From Alopecurus myosuroides (lineage: Eukaryota; Streptophyta; Magnoliopsida; Poales; Poaceae), in the NCBI GenBank assembly GCA_028641055.1, contig CM054058.1:495007166-495071165 (forward strand): DNA of 64,000 nt, given 5' to 3'. Positions within the stretch are counted from its first letter, which is position 1; each line of letters starts with the position of its first letter. This document shows, piece by piece, positions 47,358-59,901 of this stretch. Position numbers and translations under genes: made by a program. The notes beneath the pieces were generated by a model. It searched no databases, was not told where the DNA came from, and saw nothing but the letters and a program-made list of their open reading frames with translations.

Positions 47358-49697
47358 TGAAAGGACACGGATGTCGCCTAGAGGGGGGGTGAATATGCGT
47401 TTAAAAATAATTACGGTTAAGGCTTGAATAAATGCGGAATAAAACTAGCGTTTAATTTATCAAGTCAAAACCTAAACAAACTAGGTTCACCTATGTGCAC
47501 CAACAACTTATGCTAAACAATTCAAGAACCTATGTGATAGCAAGATATGTTACTTCAAGCTCGATGGCTATCACAAGGTAAATTGCATAAGTAAAGAGAT
47601 CGGGTATGGAAATAACCGAGAGACGAGGAGACGATGATTTATCCCGAAGTTCACTTTCCAATGGAAGCTAATCTCAGTTGGAGAGGTGTGGAGTCACAAT
47701 GACTCCAAGCGCCCAATGGCTCACCTTATTCTCCTCGTGCCTCCACCAATGCGGAGTGCCACGATCCACTATGGGACCTTTGAGGGCGGTCACCGATCCC
47801 GTACAAGGTTGGGGCAATCTCCACAACTCAATTGGAGGCTCCCAACAATATCCCGCGAGCCACCAAAACTCCGGGACAACAAGGTCCGGAGCTACCAAAA
47901 CTCCGAGACAACAACAACCGTCTAGGTCACTCCAAGTACCCAAGAGGACAAGCTCAAGGGCACTCCAAGAACCCAAGAGTAACAAGCTTCTCAACCTCTC
48001 ACTCGAACAAATCCTCGTAGAGAACTCAAATCGATGCAACCTATGCAATGGCAAGAACACAAGAAGTGCTCAAATCCTTCACTCTCAAATCCCACCAAAG
48101 CAACAAATGCTATGGGGGGAGAAGAGAGGAAGAACAAGGAAGAACTCAACAAATGAATCCACAAGATCTAGATCCAAAGACTTTCCCCTCACTAAGAGGA
48201 GAGATGGATTGGTGGAATGGTAGATCTAGATCTCCTCTCTCTTTTCCCACTAATTGGAGGCAAGAATCATGGAGGAATAGAGAGAGAGCAAGCTCCAAAA
48301 TGTCAACAATGGTGGGGGGAAACTTGCACAAAAGGTGGGGAAAAGGCCCCTTTTATAGGCCCCCAAAATCAGCCCGTTGGGGGCATTCTGCGCCACCCCG
48401 GCCTCCAGGCCGGACGGTTCGGGTAGGGGTCCGGCCTGGGGAGCCCACGCCGGCCTGAGGCCGGCCTACGATTTTCCAGAAAACCCCCCTCACTAAAAAC
48501 GCGATATCTTTTGCATCCGGACTCCGTTTTCGATGATCTTGGGCTCGTTGAAATCGCAAGAACGAGCACTACAAGATTATGCAAACAAACATCATAGTAC
48601 ATCATTGGATGATAAAACCAAATGATTAAAGTTATTACCTCTCTATAAAGGAACAATCGGTAAAACCTCCAATATCAAAAACGCAATAAGTTTTTCATGA
48701 ACTTGAGCTTGTATTGAAGCACATGACAAGATCTAAAATCACACATGGAGAAAACACAAATAAGAACCAAGAAAGATTATGCCAAGTATGCAAAGGTTTG
48801 AGCTCTCTCCGAGTGATGCGATCAAGTTGCTAATATGAGAGCCCCTCTTGATAGTACGGTTATCTATCCTATAACCCGGTCTCCCTCCTAATGCTATGAG
48901 ACCGGTAAAATAGAAAACCTATCAAGATCATACCTTTGCCTTGAGAATTCCACTTGATCTAGAATATGACAATCTTGACCTCCTCAAGATGGAACACCTT
49001 TCTTGATTTCTTTTTGCTTGGTGAAGACACAAAGATTGCTCCCCTATATGCCACTATGGGAGAGGTTCTTTTAAGTACATCTTTACTTGGACATTATCTC
49101 CAAAAGAGTGGCAAGCTTCAAGAATGTGATCTCTTCGATATGCTCCCCTTGAACTTGCACTTCTCGAACTTGATGACGACCACAACTTGGCGTCATCCAC
49201 CATGGACTATATGAAATCTTCCTTTTGATGCAAGCCCATGGAAAGATACCTAACTCCAAATAGATATACCACACAAACATATAATGGGTTAGAACACAAA
49301 GCTATATGAACAATTACTTACTATACCATGATACCACATGGTACATCTTCTTGCTTTGTGAGTTGATCAATATTAACCATCGCTTAACACTTTGCCTTGA
49401 TCAACCTTTTATCTTTTCTTCTCTCTTCATAATAATGATGTCTTGAAGGTAAAGATGAATGTTCACACAATATTCTTCTTCAAGACATACTTGCAATATT
49501 CTCAACTCTCTCATGACCAAACTTGGGATATTCACATGAATAGCACCTTGGTCACCACTTGATTATCTTGAATCCAACAAATGGACATCAAGCATTGCCT
49601 ATGGACAAACTCTACAAGTATAGCTCAATGCAACCATTAGTCCATAGTGATTGTCATCAATTACCAAAACCACACATGGGGGAACCATGCTCTTTCA
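47358..49697 (-). repeat. 3' LTR of gag-only element copy 2 (left)
   Basis: TGAAAGGACACGG to ATGCTCTTTCA. TATA box on the minus strand, CCTATAAAAGG (about 48359-48349). GC-rich palindromic words at 48397-48470. Confidence 0.87.
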
Positions 49698-49726
49698 ATC
49701 TCCCCCATTTTGGTAATTGATGACAA
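49651..49726 (-). other. Polypurine tract within an LTR-spanning hairpin, copy 2
   Basis: The arms TTGTCATCAATTACCAAAA (49651-49669) and their complement ending at 49726 pair over 19 bp without mismatch. After a 7-base bulge, TGGGGGA/TCCCCCA pairs around a 17-base loop that holds the LTR edge. The structure is the same as in copy 1 although the surrounding LTR sequences differ. Confidence 0.72.
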
Positions 49727-51119
49727 ACTCTTTTACAAGGGTTTATATAATGAATTTTACCAACCATGCAAATAAACAAGCAAGGATGCATGAGCATGAA
49801 AGGCAAATGCTTAAGAACAAAACCAAAGTATAAAACGAGAATTCCTTAAACCCTCTAAACTTTCTCCCCCATTGGCATCCATTTTCAAAATGGGATCATA
49901 CAAATTTTCGATGGCTAATATAGTAAGGGTTCCTCCGTAGGATATGCACTTCTCATAATATGAGTGAAATCAAATACACTTATCCAATGACGAATAATGG
50001 GAGGAACTATACCGAGGATCCAAAGATTGCAAATAATATGGTGTACAAATATAATATTCTCCTAAAAGAGAGGAAACAATCAAAAATATCCAACAAACCA
50101 AACGAACACGGTATATTGTGGTTTGAGAAAATGAGTGTTTTTAAAGAAAATAGAGGAGCTCCCCAATATTTGTGCATGATTTAGAAATAATGCATTTTGA
50201 ATGCAAAGTGCACAAAAATGGAATCATAACTCCCCCACTATTGTTCAAAACTCAAAGCAAGTGCAAGTGGTCATAAAAGAGAACAAGGCATATCACTTGG
50301 AGCAAGCGGGGGTTGAGCCATAAGAGAAGTTACCAATAAAAAGATGGACACCGAACCATTAGGATACCAATAAGACATGCAATTCTTATCATGTGTATAA
50401 GTTTCTAAATAGACCACAATCATGATGATGTACATCCATAAAGAACATGTACACACAATATAGTTACAAAGAGAAAGAGCGAGATATCCAATTCGAAGAC
50501 ATAAATACGATAATAAGATCTTTGCTTGAAAGCATTTTTTTCTTAGAGGATATGAATGACCTTCCAACAAAAACACATAAAAGACGTCGCAAACATCAAT
50601 AAGGGAAAAAGAGATAGTTGGGACGTTTTGATAAAAGCAAAAAGTATCACAAGGAGTAAATATGTTTCATGCCATGATACAACCTACAAAAGGTTGAAAT
50701 GTTAGAGTATATGCATGAGCTAGATACTTGTTACCGAGGTAGCATTGGTGATGTTGTACTATATAAGAATTCATCCATCATCATAGCTTGACTCCAATAA
50801 GCATTTAGTGATAACACCTTCTTTGTGAATGAGGCAAGCATCCAATGCATATGAAATGTACCTAAAACATATTTAAGTACAAAAATGGTCCCCAAACTCA
50901 TTGGGTCCAAAGTAGTTACACAAACTACAATATATAGGATTCAATCCACATGAATATAGGCATATAGATAAGAAATTGAATATCATGAACATCTTAGCCA
51001 ATTTAGGATTTATGGATATTATGCTATATAAATATTGGATCAAGGAAGATAAACATGCCATAACATATAATTTGTAATTATGCATGCAATCTAAAGGTAG
51101 AAGAAACATTTCATTTTAT
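49727..51119. other. Non-coding internal region of gag-only element copy 2, part 1
   Basis: AT-rich, no reading frame of note, related to 27317-29100 of copy 1 (shared segments include TTGGGTCCAAAGTAGTTA and GAGCTAGATACTTGTTACCG). No pol motif. Confidence 0.5.
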
Positions 51120-51535
51120 ACCCGGGAGCGAGAAAATGGTCGTTGGGAGGTTCCCCCACTCTGCAGCGCCCCCCCCCTAAGGGGGCCGGCCAGGCCGGCC
51201 AAGAGCAGCCAGGGGCGGAGCCAAACCCACCCCGGCCTGGGGACCCGGCCTGGGGCCGGCGTGGGTCGCGTAGAGGCCGGATGGCCTTTCCCACCCTGGC
51301 CTGGGTCAGCCCGGCCTGGGGCCGGCGTGGGCGCAGGGGCAGGCCGGCTGGAGGTGGCCCAGCCTGGCAGGCCGGCCAGGCCGGCGTGGAGCCGTGACTG
51401 GGGCCGGCCACCCGCCCGAACAGCCCGGCCTGGGGGTCGGCCTGGGACCGGCGTGGAGCGGGGGAGAGGCCGGCGCACAGCCTAGGCCCGGCCTAGGGGA
51501 CCGGCCAGGCCGGCCTGGTAGGCCGGCACCCCTTC
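51120..51535. repeat. GC-rich GGCCGG palindrome array inside copy 2
   Basis: About 400 bp of very GC-rich DNA in an AT-rich interior, built from CAGGCCGGCC, GGCCTGGGG and CCGGCGTGG words. The same words lie upstream of the TATA box in this element's LTRs (48397-48470, 56857-56949) but are absent from the interior of copy 1. Apparent long open frames here are a by-product of GC content. Confidence 0.6.
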
Positions 51536-53409
51536 TTTCTCTCCTTTTCTTCTTCTCTTTTCTCCATTCTTTCCTTAACCTTTTCTCCATTTTTGATTTT
51601 CATTGTATGAGGTCTACGGGGAGATATGGTTGCACTTTATCCATGATATTTTCTGAGTAAACTTAGGGAACACGTTAGTCCTTCCATATGTTGTGATCAA
51701 ACACTCAAAATAGGATTTAGGAACATGTCAATCAACTCATGATTGATAAGATATCAATTAGAAAATATACCATGTAAAAATAAAATACCAACGCAAATAC
51801 TTATCACTTGGGGGATACTAAATAAAAATGCATCAAGGAGTAAAATATTGAGATCCCAATAGACATCAAATGAACCATGTCAAATTCCAAGAGATGTCAA
51901 TTGAAGCAAATATCTATGAGTGAGATATCAAACTCCAATTAATACCAATTGAGGGCATCAAAGCAAAACAAATGAGCATAGAAGATGTCTACGTAAAATA
52001 TGATCAAAGATTTATCTCATTCAAAACAATAGAATGCAAAACAAGGAATGAGATAACCAAGCCCTCTACACTTTTTATGATGGCACAAAGTAATAAAAAA
52101 TAAAAGTTGTGCCTTCCGCAAACACACAAGATATTGATTAAATACCAATTTAAAAATATCTAATATAAATTGATGATAACTAGTGTTCAAAAAGAATCTA
52201 TGATAGCTCCCACATGATCTATGCATTATTTTTGAATTATGCACACAAATGGGATCATCACTCTTCTCACAACCATTACACTAGAATTTTGTTTGATTAT
52301 AACACATAGATATTCAAGAGTCAAGGAAGACAATGTGAGTTCATACAAAACAATTTCTCGTTGATAATACAAATGGAAGCAAAGAATAATGTAAATATGA
52401 TCAATAACTTCTACCACAAATATGGTTGTCACTTGTCCAAGGACAAGGAGGGTATGGTGTTAATTTTAGGTGGTATATTGCAAAAATATTCATGATCATG
52501 TTGAAACATAAAAGTTTATGGAAAAGGATATGAGTTAATTACCATGCTTCAACTAGTAAAATTATCATGCAAAGCAATTCTTAATATATATTGAAGCAAC
52601 CTGTTTCCCAAATAATAAATACTAGTGCACATTTGAGGAACACCGCACGAAGAAACTCTCTCAAATTCAACAAACCAAAATATGAGATACAACAACTCAT
52701 TTAAGCAAGTATGGAACTTGTTTGAGCTAATCATGCCACGTAGTAACAAGATAATTTAGAATATCAATTCTAAGTGGCATTACCTCACATTTTCACATTT
52801 TCTAGGATTGTAATATGCACATAGCTTATTACTCCCCCATAATGTGATAATCCATTTCTTTTCAACAAGAGGCAAGTGAAATCAAATAAGAGATAATTAA
52901 TGAACATTGTAAAGTTTGAATTTCTCATGAGAATGAAAATACCACATGGAGACAATATAATCTTGTTACGTATAATAAGTGATATACCTCATGTACACAT
53001 ATTTTAGGATTGTGAGGTGGCAAAGCACATCACTCCCCCAAAATGAGATAGTTCATTAATCTCTCAAAAGAGGCAACTAAATTAATCATAAATTGCAATA
53101 AAGGCTCAACACAAAACAAACAAGTACATGGAGTGCAAACCAACAAACACATACTAGATTACTCAAGATAGGTAATTAGTAAGCACACCATATACAAACA
53201 CATGCTATACACAAAACTAACACATGCAAGGGGAAAGCAACTTTTAATGTATATAATTTAAATACAAGTTACCACAAGGAGACACATTGGATATGAGATA
53301 GATATATGATGATACAAATGACTTGGATTGAGTAAATATAATTGATGAAGATCCCTTAATTCTTCATAAGATAGCCAAGTCTCCAATGCCCTCCAACAAC
53401 ACCTATTGA
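51536..53409. other. Non-coding internal region of gag-only element copy 2, part 2
   Basis: AT-rich and non-coding. It contains the two purine-tract blocks also present in copy 1 (around 52750-52860 and 52950-53060), with CTCCCCCATAATGTGATAAT and CTCCCCCAAAATGAGATAG. Confidence 0.5.
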
Positions 53410-55746
53410 TCAAGTTTTAGCTTGTTGGTCCCCAACCAAGTTGGGTCCTAAGAGGTTAGTCACAATAGGCTTGGCAACCCAAATGGTTCGTTTCTTGACA
53501 CCACTTTGAGTGCCAACATATTTGGCAAACACATTGCCAAACTTATCCTTCCGAAGGGAATAAACATCATCAATAATGATAGGGTTGGATAAGGTACCAT
53601 TAGTGCATGAGGAAGCGAAGTGGCCCTTTTCACGGCATAAGTAGCAACATCGGCTTCCTCCTTTCTTCTTAGTTGATTTCTCAACTTGAGGAGTTCTAAC
53701 TTGATTTTTCTTGGGAAGAGGCCTTTCTTCATCTTGAGGTTGAGCATGAGATTGAACTTGTGGCCGCTTCCCTTGTTGCTTCTCACTAAGAGGCTTCTTC
53801 TTTAATGGGCAAGACCTAACATGGTACCCTTCAACCTTGCACTTGAAGCAAACAATCTTGGACGGATTCTTGACTTGTTCTTGGCCCTTGTTCTTCTTGA
53901 TTCTATGATTCTTCTTGATATCGGACTTCTTGTTATTATTGGAGTTAAATCCAAGTCCACTCTTGTCATTTGGTAATCTTTGCACACTCAACATGTTGTC
54001 AAGTGCGGACTTCCCATGACGCTCTTCCAAGTCTTTCTTCAAAGAAGCTACTTGGACCTTGAGATCTTTTATTTACTCTACATGGTTAGTAGAAACACAA
54101 GTAATAGAGGAAGTAGATGATTCATTGTTAGAGCAACAAGGCATGGAAAACAATTCATCACAAGATGTAGAGATATTATGAGTGAATGGATTAATAGGAC
54201 TAGCACGAGGCAAAATAGAATTTTGAGTAGAGTTTGTGCTAATGTACACAAGAGGCTCACAAGATATCACCTTTGTAGTAATAGCCTCATGAGATAACTT
54301 TAGCTTATCATGTGAGACTAAAAGATCCTCATGAGAGCCTAAGAGCTTTTCATGACTTTCTTCCAATTTCCCATAATTGCTAGTTAGCAACTCAATTTGA
54401 GCCCTTAGCTCAACATTCTCCTTCAATTTAGATGCTTCACAATAAATAGTGTTAGTAGCACAAGCATCATTATTAATAGAAATAGGAGAAGGCAAAATGG
54501 CAAACCCTTTTGAATATGAAGCTTTAAGTTGAGTATGTTCGACTTTTAGCTCATCATTTTTAGTTTTAAGACAATTAACCACCTCAAGATTTCTATCATG
54601 AGATTCCTTTAATTTTGATAACTCTAGATTAAAAGTCTCTTCAAGAGATTCATTGGTGGTTTGTTCTTCTATAAGAGCTTCCTCTAGTTTTGCAATTTCA
54701 TTGGAATAGTCACGCTCGCGGCTATAACACGCGTCAATGCATGCTTCCAAATCCTTAATGGTGATATTGCGCCTATCAAATGCTCTAATGATTTCTAGGA
54801 AATTGGCACAAGCATCTTTATCCTCATAAAGGATATTTTGAATCATTTTACCTTTCTCCATTAACGAATCATTGTCATTATCATCGTCATCATCATCATC
54901 ATCATCCTCATCACCATCATAATCATCATCATCATCACTAGATACATTGGTGTTCAAAGTAGGAGCTACCTTTGAACCTTTAGCCATAAGGCAAAAGTGA
55001 GATATGGTAGATGATGATGAACCATTACTTGAAGCGCCACTTAAATCCACATCTTGTTCCATGGAATGTTGAGTTTCTTCTACATGGTTAGTAACACAAG
55101 TACTAGAGAAAATACAACCATTTTTACTATGGCAACAAGATGTATCAATCATATCATTATAAGATTTAGTCAAGGAATTTCTACATGATATGCATGGACT
55201 ATCAAAACAAGCATGTAAATAATTTTGGGTGCTAGATGTGTTTAAGTCCATAGACAAAGTATTGCAATAAGATAGAGATGAAGAATCGTCAACAATAAGC
55301 TTACTATCAAGATTGCAATTTTTGTCACTACTCACCATATCATCATGTTGTGCCTTGCCACATGTTGGTGAAGTAGAACAAGTTGAGAACTCACCACGCC
55401 CGGAGGTGGAGGGAGAATAACCATCCCCACAACTTTTGGACACATCATATTTATCTTGAAGGTTGGTCCATATCTCATGAGCTTTCCAAGATGGCCTAAT
55501 TGACTCGAGAACTACAATGCTCAAATATTCGAAAAACACATTAGTAGCTTGAGTATTGAGATATAAGTTTTTCTCATCCTCTAAAGAGAAATCAATACCC
55601 GTTGGAGTAGAAAAACCCATATCTACAATTTTCTCTATATTTGGACCCATGTCCTTAAAAATATTAAGCATTCTAATTTTCCAAGTATTATAATTTGTGC
55701 CATCGAATATAAAAGTGTCATTATGCACTAATCCCCTAGCCGACAT
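53410..55746 (-). pseudogene. Long gag with two CCHC knuckles, one nonsense codon (copy 2)
   Basis: ATG at 55746 (MSARGLVHNDTFIFDGTNYN), one frame of about 778 codons interrupted once at TAA 54075-54073. Copia-type gag N-terminus (NYNTWKIRMLNIF, HEIWTNLQDKYDVSK). A very acidic stretch near 54960-54880 (a run of Asp) has no match of that length in copy 1. Coiled coil follows (KLEESHEKLLGSHEDLLVSH). Zinc knuckles CFKCKVEGYHVRSCP and CYLCREKGHFASSC come after the stop, then the tail GVKKRTIWVAKPIVTNLLGP. The nonsense codon differs from that of copy 1. Confidence 0.8.
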
Positions 55747-55786
55747 CTTTACTCTCTAGGTTGTAAAACCCTATGAAGAGAGACCC

Positions 55787-55799
55787 GGCTCTGATACCA
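55787..55799 (-). other. tRNA-iMet primer-binding site, copy 2
   Basis: Minus strand TGGTATCAGAGCC, two bases from the right LTR, as in copy 1. Confidence 0.9.
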
Positions 55800-55801
55800 A
55801 T

Positions 55802-58197
55802 TGAAAGGACACGGATGTCGCCTAGAGGGGGGGGGTGAATAGGCGTTTAAAAATAATTACGGTTAAGGCTTGAATAAATGCGGAATAAAACTAGCGTTGA
55901 ATTTATCAAGTCAAAACCTAAACAAACTAGGTTCACCTATGTGCACCAACAACTTATGCTAAACAATTCAAGCAACTATGTGATAGCAATATATGTTACT
56001 TCAAGCTCGATGGCTATCACAAGGTAAATTGCATAAGTAAAGAGATCGGGTATGTAAATAACCGAGAGACGAGGAGACGATGATTTATCCCGAAGTTCAC
56101 TTCCCAATGGAAGCTAATCTCCGTTGGAGAGGTGTGGAGTCACAATGACTCCAAGCGCCCAATGGCTCACCTTATTCTCCTCGTGCCTCCACCAATGCGG
56201 AGTGCCACGATCCACTATGGGACCTTTGAGGGCGGTCACCGATCCCGTACAAGGTTGGGGCAATCTCCACAACTCAATTGGAGGCTCCCAACAATATCCC
56301 GCGAGCCACCAAAACTCCTGGACTACAAGGTCCGGAGCTACCAAAACTCCGAGACAACAACAACCGTCTAGGTCACTCCAAGTACCCAAGAGGACAAGCT
56401 CAAGGGCACTCCAAGAACCCAAGAGTAACAAGCTTCTCAACCTCTCACTCGAACAAATCCTCGTAGAGAACTCAAACCGATGCAACCTATGCAATGGCGA
56501 GAACACAAGAAGTGCTCAAATCCTTCACTCTCAAATCCCACCAAAGCAACAAATGCTATGGGGGGAGAAGAGAGGAAGAACAAGGAAGAACTCAACAAAT
56601 GAATCCACAAGATCTAGATCCAAAGACTTTCCCCTCACTAAGAGGAGAGATGGATTGGTGGAATGGTAGATCTAGATCTCCTCTCTCTTTTCCCACTAAT
56701 TGGAGGCAAGAATCATGGAGGAATAGAGAGAGAGAGCAAGCTCCAAAATGTCAACAATGGTGGGGGAAAACTTGCACAAAAGGTGGGGAACCAATGGGGA
56801 AGAAGGCCCCTTTTATAGGCCCCCAAAATCAGCCCGTTGGGGGCATTCTGCGCCACCCCGGCCTCCCAGGCCGGCCAGGCCGGCCTCCAGGCCGGAAGGT
56901 TCGGGTAGGGGTCCGGCCTGGGGAGCCCACCCCGGCCTGAGGCCGGCCTACGATTTTCCAGAAAACCCCCCTCACTAAAAACGCGATATCTTTTGCATCC
57001 GGACTCCGTTTTCGATGATCTTGGGCTCGTTGAAATCGCAAGAAAGAGCACTACAAGATTATGCAAAGAAACATCATAGTACATCATTGGATGATAAAAC
57101 CAAATGATTAAAGTTATTACCTCTCTATAAAGGAACAATCGGTAAAACCTCCAATATCAAAAACGCAATAAGTTTTTCATGCGAAACCCGTTTTTGATGA
57201 ACTTGAGCTTGTATTGAAGCACATGACAAGCTCTAAAACCACACATGGAGAAAACACAAATAAGAACCAAGAAAGATTATGCCAAGTATGCAAAGGTTTG
57301 AGCTCTCTCCGAGTGATGCGATCAAGTTGCTAATATGAGAGCCCCTCTTGATAGTACGGTTATCTATCCTATAACCCGGTCTCCCTCCTAATGCTATGAG
57401 ACCGGTAAAATAGAAAACCTATCAAGATCATACCTTTGCCTTGAGAATTCCACTTGATCTAGAATATGAAAATCTTGACCTCCTCAAGATGGAACATCTT
57501 TCTTGATTTCTTTTTGCTTGGTGAAGACACAAAGATTGCTCCCCTATATGCCACTATGGGAGAGGTTCTTTTAAGTACATCTTTACTTGGACATTATCTC
57601 CAAAAGAGTGGCAAGCTTTAAGAATGTGATCTCTTCGATATCCTCCCCTTGAACTTGCACTTCTCGAACTTGATGACGACCACAACTTGGTGTCATCCAC
57701 CATGGACTATATGAAATCTTCCTTTTGATGCAAGCCCATGGAAAGATACCTAACCCCACACAGATATACCACACAAAAATATAATGGGTTAGAACACAAA
57801 GCTATATGAACAATTACTTACGATACCATGATACCACATGGTACATCTTCTTGCTTTGTGAGTTGATCAATATTAACCATCGCTTAACACTTTGCCTTGA
57901 TCAACCTTTTATCTTTTCTTCTCTCTTCATAATAATGATGTCTTGAAGGTAAAGATGAATGTTCACACAATATTCTTCTTCAAGACATACTTGCAATATG
58001 CTCAACTCTCTCATGACCAAACTTGGGATATTCACATGAATAGCACCTTGGTCACCACTTGATTATCTTGAATCCAACACATGGACATCAAGCATTGCCT
58101 ATGGACAAACTCTACAAGTATAGCTCAATGCAACCATTAGTCCATAGTGATTGTCATCAATTACCAAAACCACACATGGGGGAACCATGCTCTTTCA
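55802..58197 (-). repeat. 5' LTR of gag-only element copy 2 (right)
   Basis: 2396 bp, 56 bp longer than its partner because of an expanded GGCCGG block and extra bases near 56790 and 57181. Promoter-bearing LTR for minus-strand transcription. Confidence 0.87.
56805..56949 (-). promoter_or_regulatory. LTR promoter with TATA box and GGCCGG palindromes
   Basis: Minus strand GCCTATAAAAGGGGCC (56820-56805) is a strong TATA box. Upstream, between about 56857 and 56949, AGGCCGGCCT-type palindromes recur. They sit where copy 1 has CCGGAATATTCCGG palindromes. Confidence 0.6.
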
Positions 58198-58466
58198 GTA
58201 GTACTGGAAGAAGTCTAACCTAGGCTATATTCCAATGTATCCCCCGAACAGGGCTTGAAAGCTGGAATGATAGAGAATGGAATTGGAATAAAGATTGTGT
58301 GGTTGAACGTCGTAGTGGTGCAGGACCTGAATGAAAAAGGCGGAAGGAGGAAAGCCCAGACCTCGGAGAATGTGCAAGGCTAGCATAACCCTTTCTCCGC
58401 CTTCCGGCTTAGGTTCTTTGTCCTCCTCTTTGAGTCTCCACTTATTCTCTCAAATAAAACCGTCCT
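58198..58466 (-). pseudogene. Fourth antisense Transposase_28-like gene, N-terminal part
   Basis: Minus strand from about 58440: GGERVMLALHILRGLGFPPS, FIQVLHHYDVQPHNLYSN and FGGYIGI then a stop, DFFQYYF, continuing at 47352. Nearest in this window to the outer element's antisense gene. Its promoter and 3' LTR are lost where the right-hand gypsy element is inserted. Confidence 0.65.
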
Positions 58467-59388
58467 TGTCGTGGTGGTGTCACGGCAGATGCCATGGGAT
58501 GGCTAAAGATGTGGGGACGATGGACGCTGGAGGTGTCCGGGGAGGGATCACGCGACGAGTAGCCGCGTGAGGTAAGATCCACACAACACAAACAACACGA
58601 TGTACCCAGGTTCAGGGCCCTCGTGAGGAGGTAAAACCCCTACTCCTGCCTTTCTCTATGTATTACGGTGTCTCACCGAGTAGCCACAGTACAAATAGTA
58701 ATGCTACCGAGTAGCCCCTTGCCCCTCTCCGAGTAGAGCTAGGTCAAGAACTTAGGGTTTCTAGGGTTTCTAGTGAGCCACTATGGGAGCATCTGAGAGC
58801 GTCTGTGAGCGTGCCTCGCGCAGGAGGCGGCGGGGCACCTTATATACATGGTGCCCTAGCCGGATACGTCCAAAACTGGACAAGTGTCGACATAGTGTCC
58901 ATACTGTCCTTTCTCCGAGTACCCGCTGACAGCTTTGGTCGTTGGTCTTGGCTGCTTCTGTAAAGTCGTTGGGCAAAACTAGGGGGCAGACTGGTATCAC
59001 TGTACCTAGTCACAGAGTAGGCCCCCCTTATCCTGCCACCGACTGCTTCCATGCTGTCACTGTCAGGCAGGCCGTCCCCACGTGAACAGTAGTTCGAATG
59101 CTGCCAAGTACGGACCCAGGATACGCGGGATCCTGTGTCAGAACGGCTCCTTTGACTTCCTGCCCGAGTAGTTTCCCGCCAAAGGTTCCCGCCAATTGTA
59201 CTCGGGCCAATCCTTCTACTCGACAGGGTAAAACTTGACTGATATCTCCTTCTGGTCATCTTGAGGTGAGACCGGGTAGCAGTCGACCGGGTAGCGAGTA
59301 CCCGGTAGTCGGCTACTCGACCAAACCTCTCTTCTGTAAGCGGCCTTTACCACCTGTCTTTACCCTACTCGGGGGTAACCCCCCGACA
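58467..59388 (-). repeat. 3' LTR of the right-hand gypsy element
   Basis: On the minus strand it reads TGTCGGGGGGTTACCCCCG to CACCACGACA, 922 bp, preceded by the purine-rich AGCTTCGGGGACTGC (59403-59389). A minus-strand TATA box TGTATATAAGG lies at about 58850-58840. The words CCGAGTAG/CTACTCGG are repeated many times in it. Confidence 0.7.
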
Positions 59389-59901
59389 GCAGTCCCCGAA
59401 GCTGGTTGAGTCTTGCGAGCTTGTTCACTAGGCTCTGCCAGCTTAAAACCAGCCTTTGCATCTCAGCCATCGAACCTCAAGATGCCGAGTAGGTCCTCCG
59501 AGTAGCTATCCGGAAAGTATCCTGAGTCTCCTCTTTCCGAGTAGCACTTGCTTTCTACTCTGTATCCGAGTAAAAAGACTTAGCGAAATTTCGCAAACTG
59601 AGCCTCTGCAGCGCAGAGCAACATCCAGCCCTTCACGCAGGCACTGCCTACGTGTCAAGCATCCACGACCTTGTCGTTTGGTTGCCCAGGACACGACGCC
59701 ACGTGTCCAGTTTTCACGCTGTGGGCCCACTGGCCGTCATGTCCCATCACGCGCAATTACTGGCCACGATCTGAAGGTGGGATCAAATGCGGCCGTTACG
59801 CGCGCAGCCCGCGCTTGTGTGCGTTTCTATCCGGCCACAGGACCCACCACACGCCACAGTCGATCCCACTACCGTGGTGGTAACGGTAATCCCGCGAGGG
59901 A
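59389..59901. other. Region between 3' LTR and antisense promoter
   Basis: About 0.5 kb with a polypurine tract at its left edge, several CCGAGTAG words (59488, 59500, 59538) and GC-rich promoter-like sequence. No coding region is supported. Confidence 0.5.

Larger units (their letters stand above)
47358..58197 (-). mobile_element. Gag-only LTR retrotransposon (TR-GAG type), copy 2
   Basis: 10,840 bp flanked by the exact duplication GTAGT (47353-47357, 58198-58202). LTRs are 47358-49697 (2340 bp) and 55802-58197 (2396 bp). They differ by several substitutions, a 20 bp indel (GCGAAACCCG block near 57181) and a longer GGCCGG array in the right LTR, so this copy is older than copy 1. Same plan as copy 1: iMet primer site, long gag, non-coding interior, PPT, no pol. 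It belongs to a related but distinct family, since LTR starts differ (TGAAAGGACACGGATG versus TGAACGGACAACGACG). Confidence 0.85.

Noticed and set aside
47678..48223. 181-codon frame also present at 56124-56669
   Set aside because: Same reason: duplicated LTR sequence on the strand opposite to the element.
51084..51660. Overlapping long open frames in the GC-rich block
   Set aside because: Caused by lack of A/T-rich stop codons in a GGCCGG repeat array; low-complexity Pro/Gly/Ala/Arg products.
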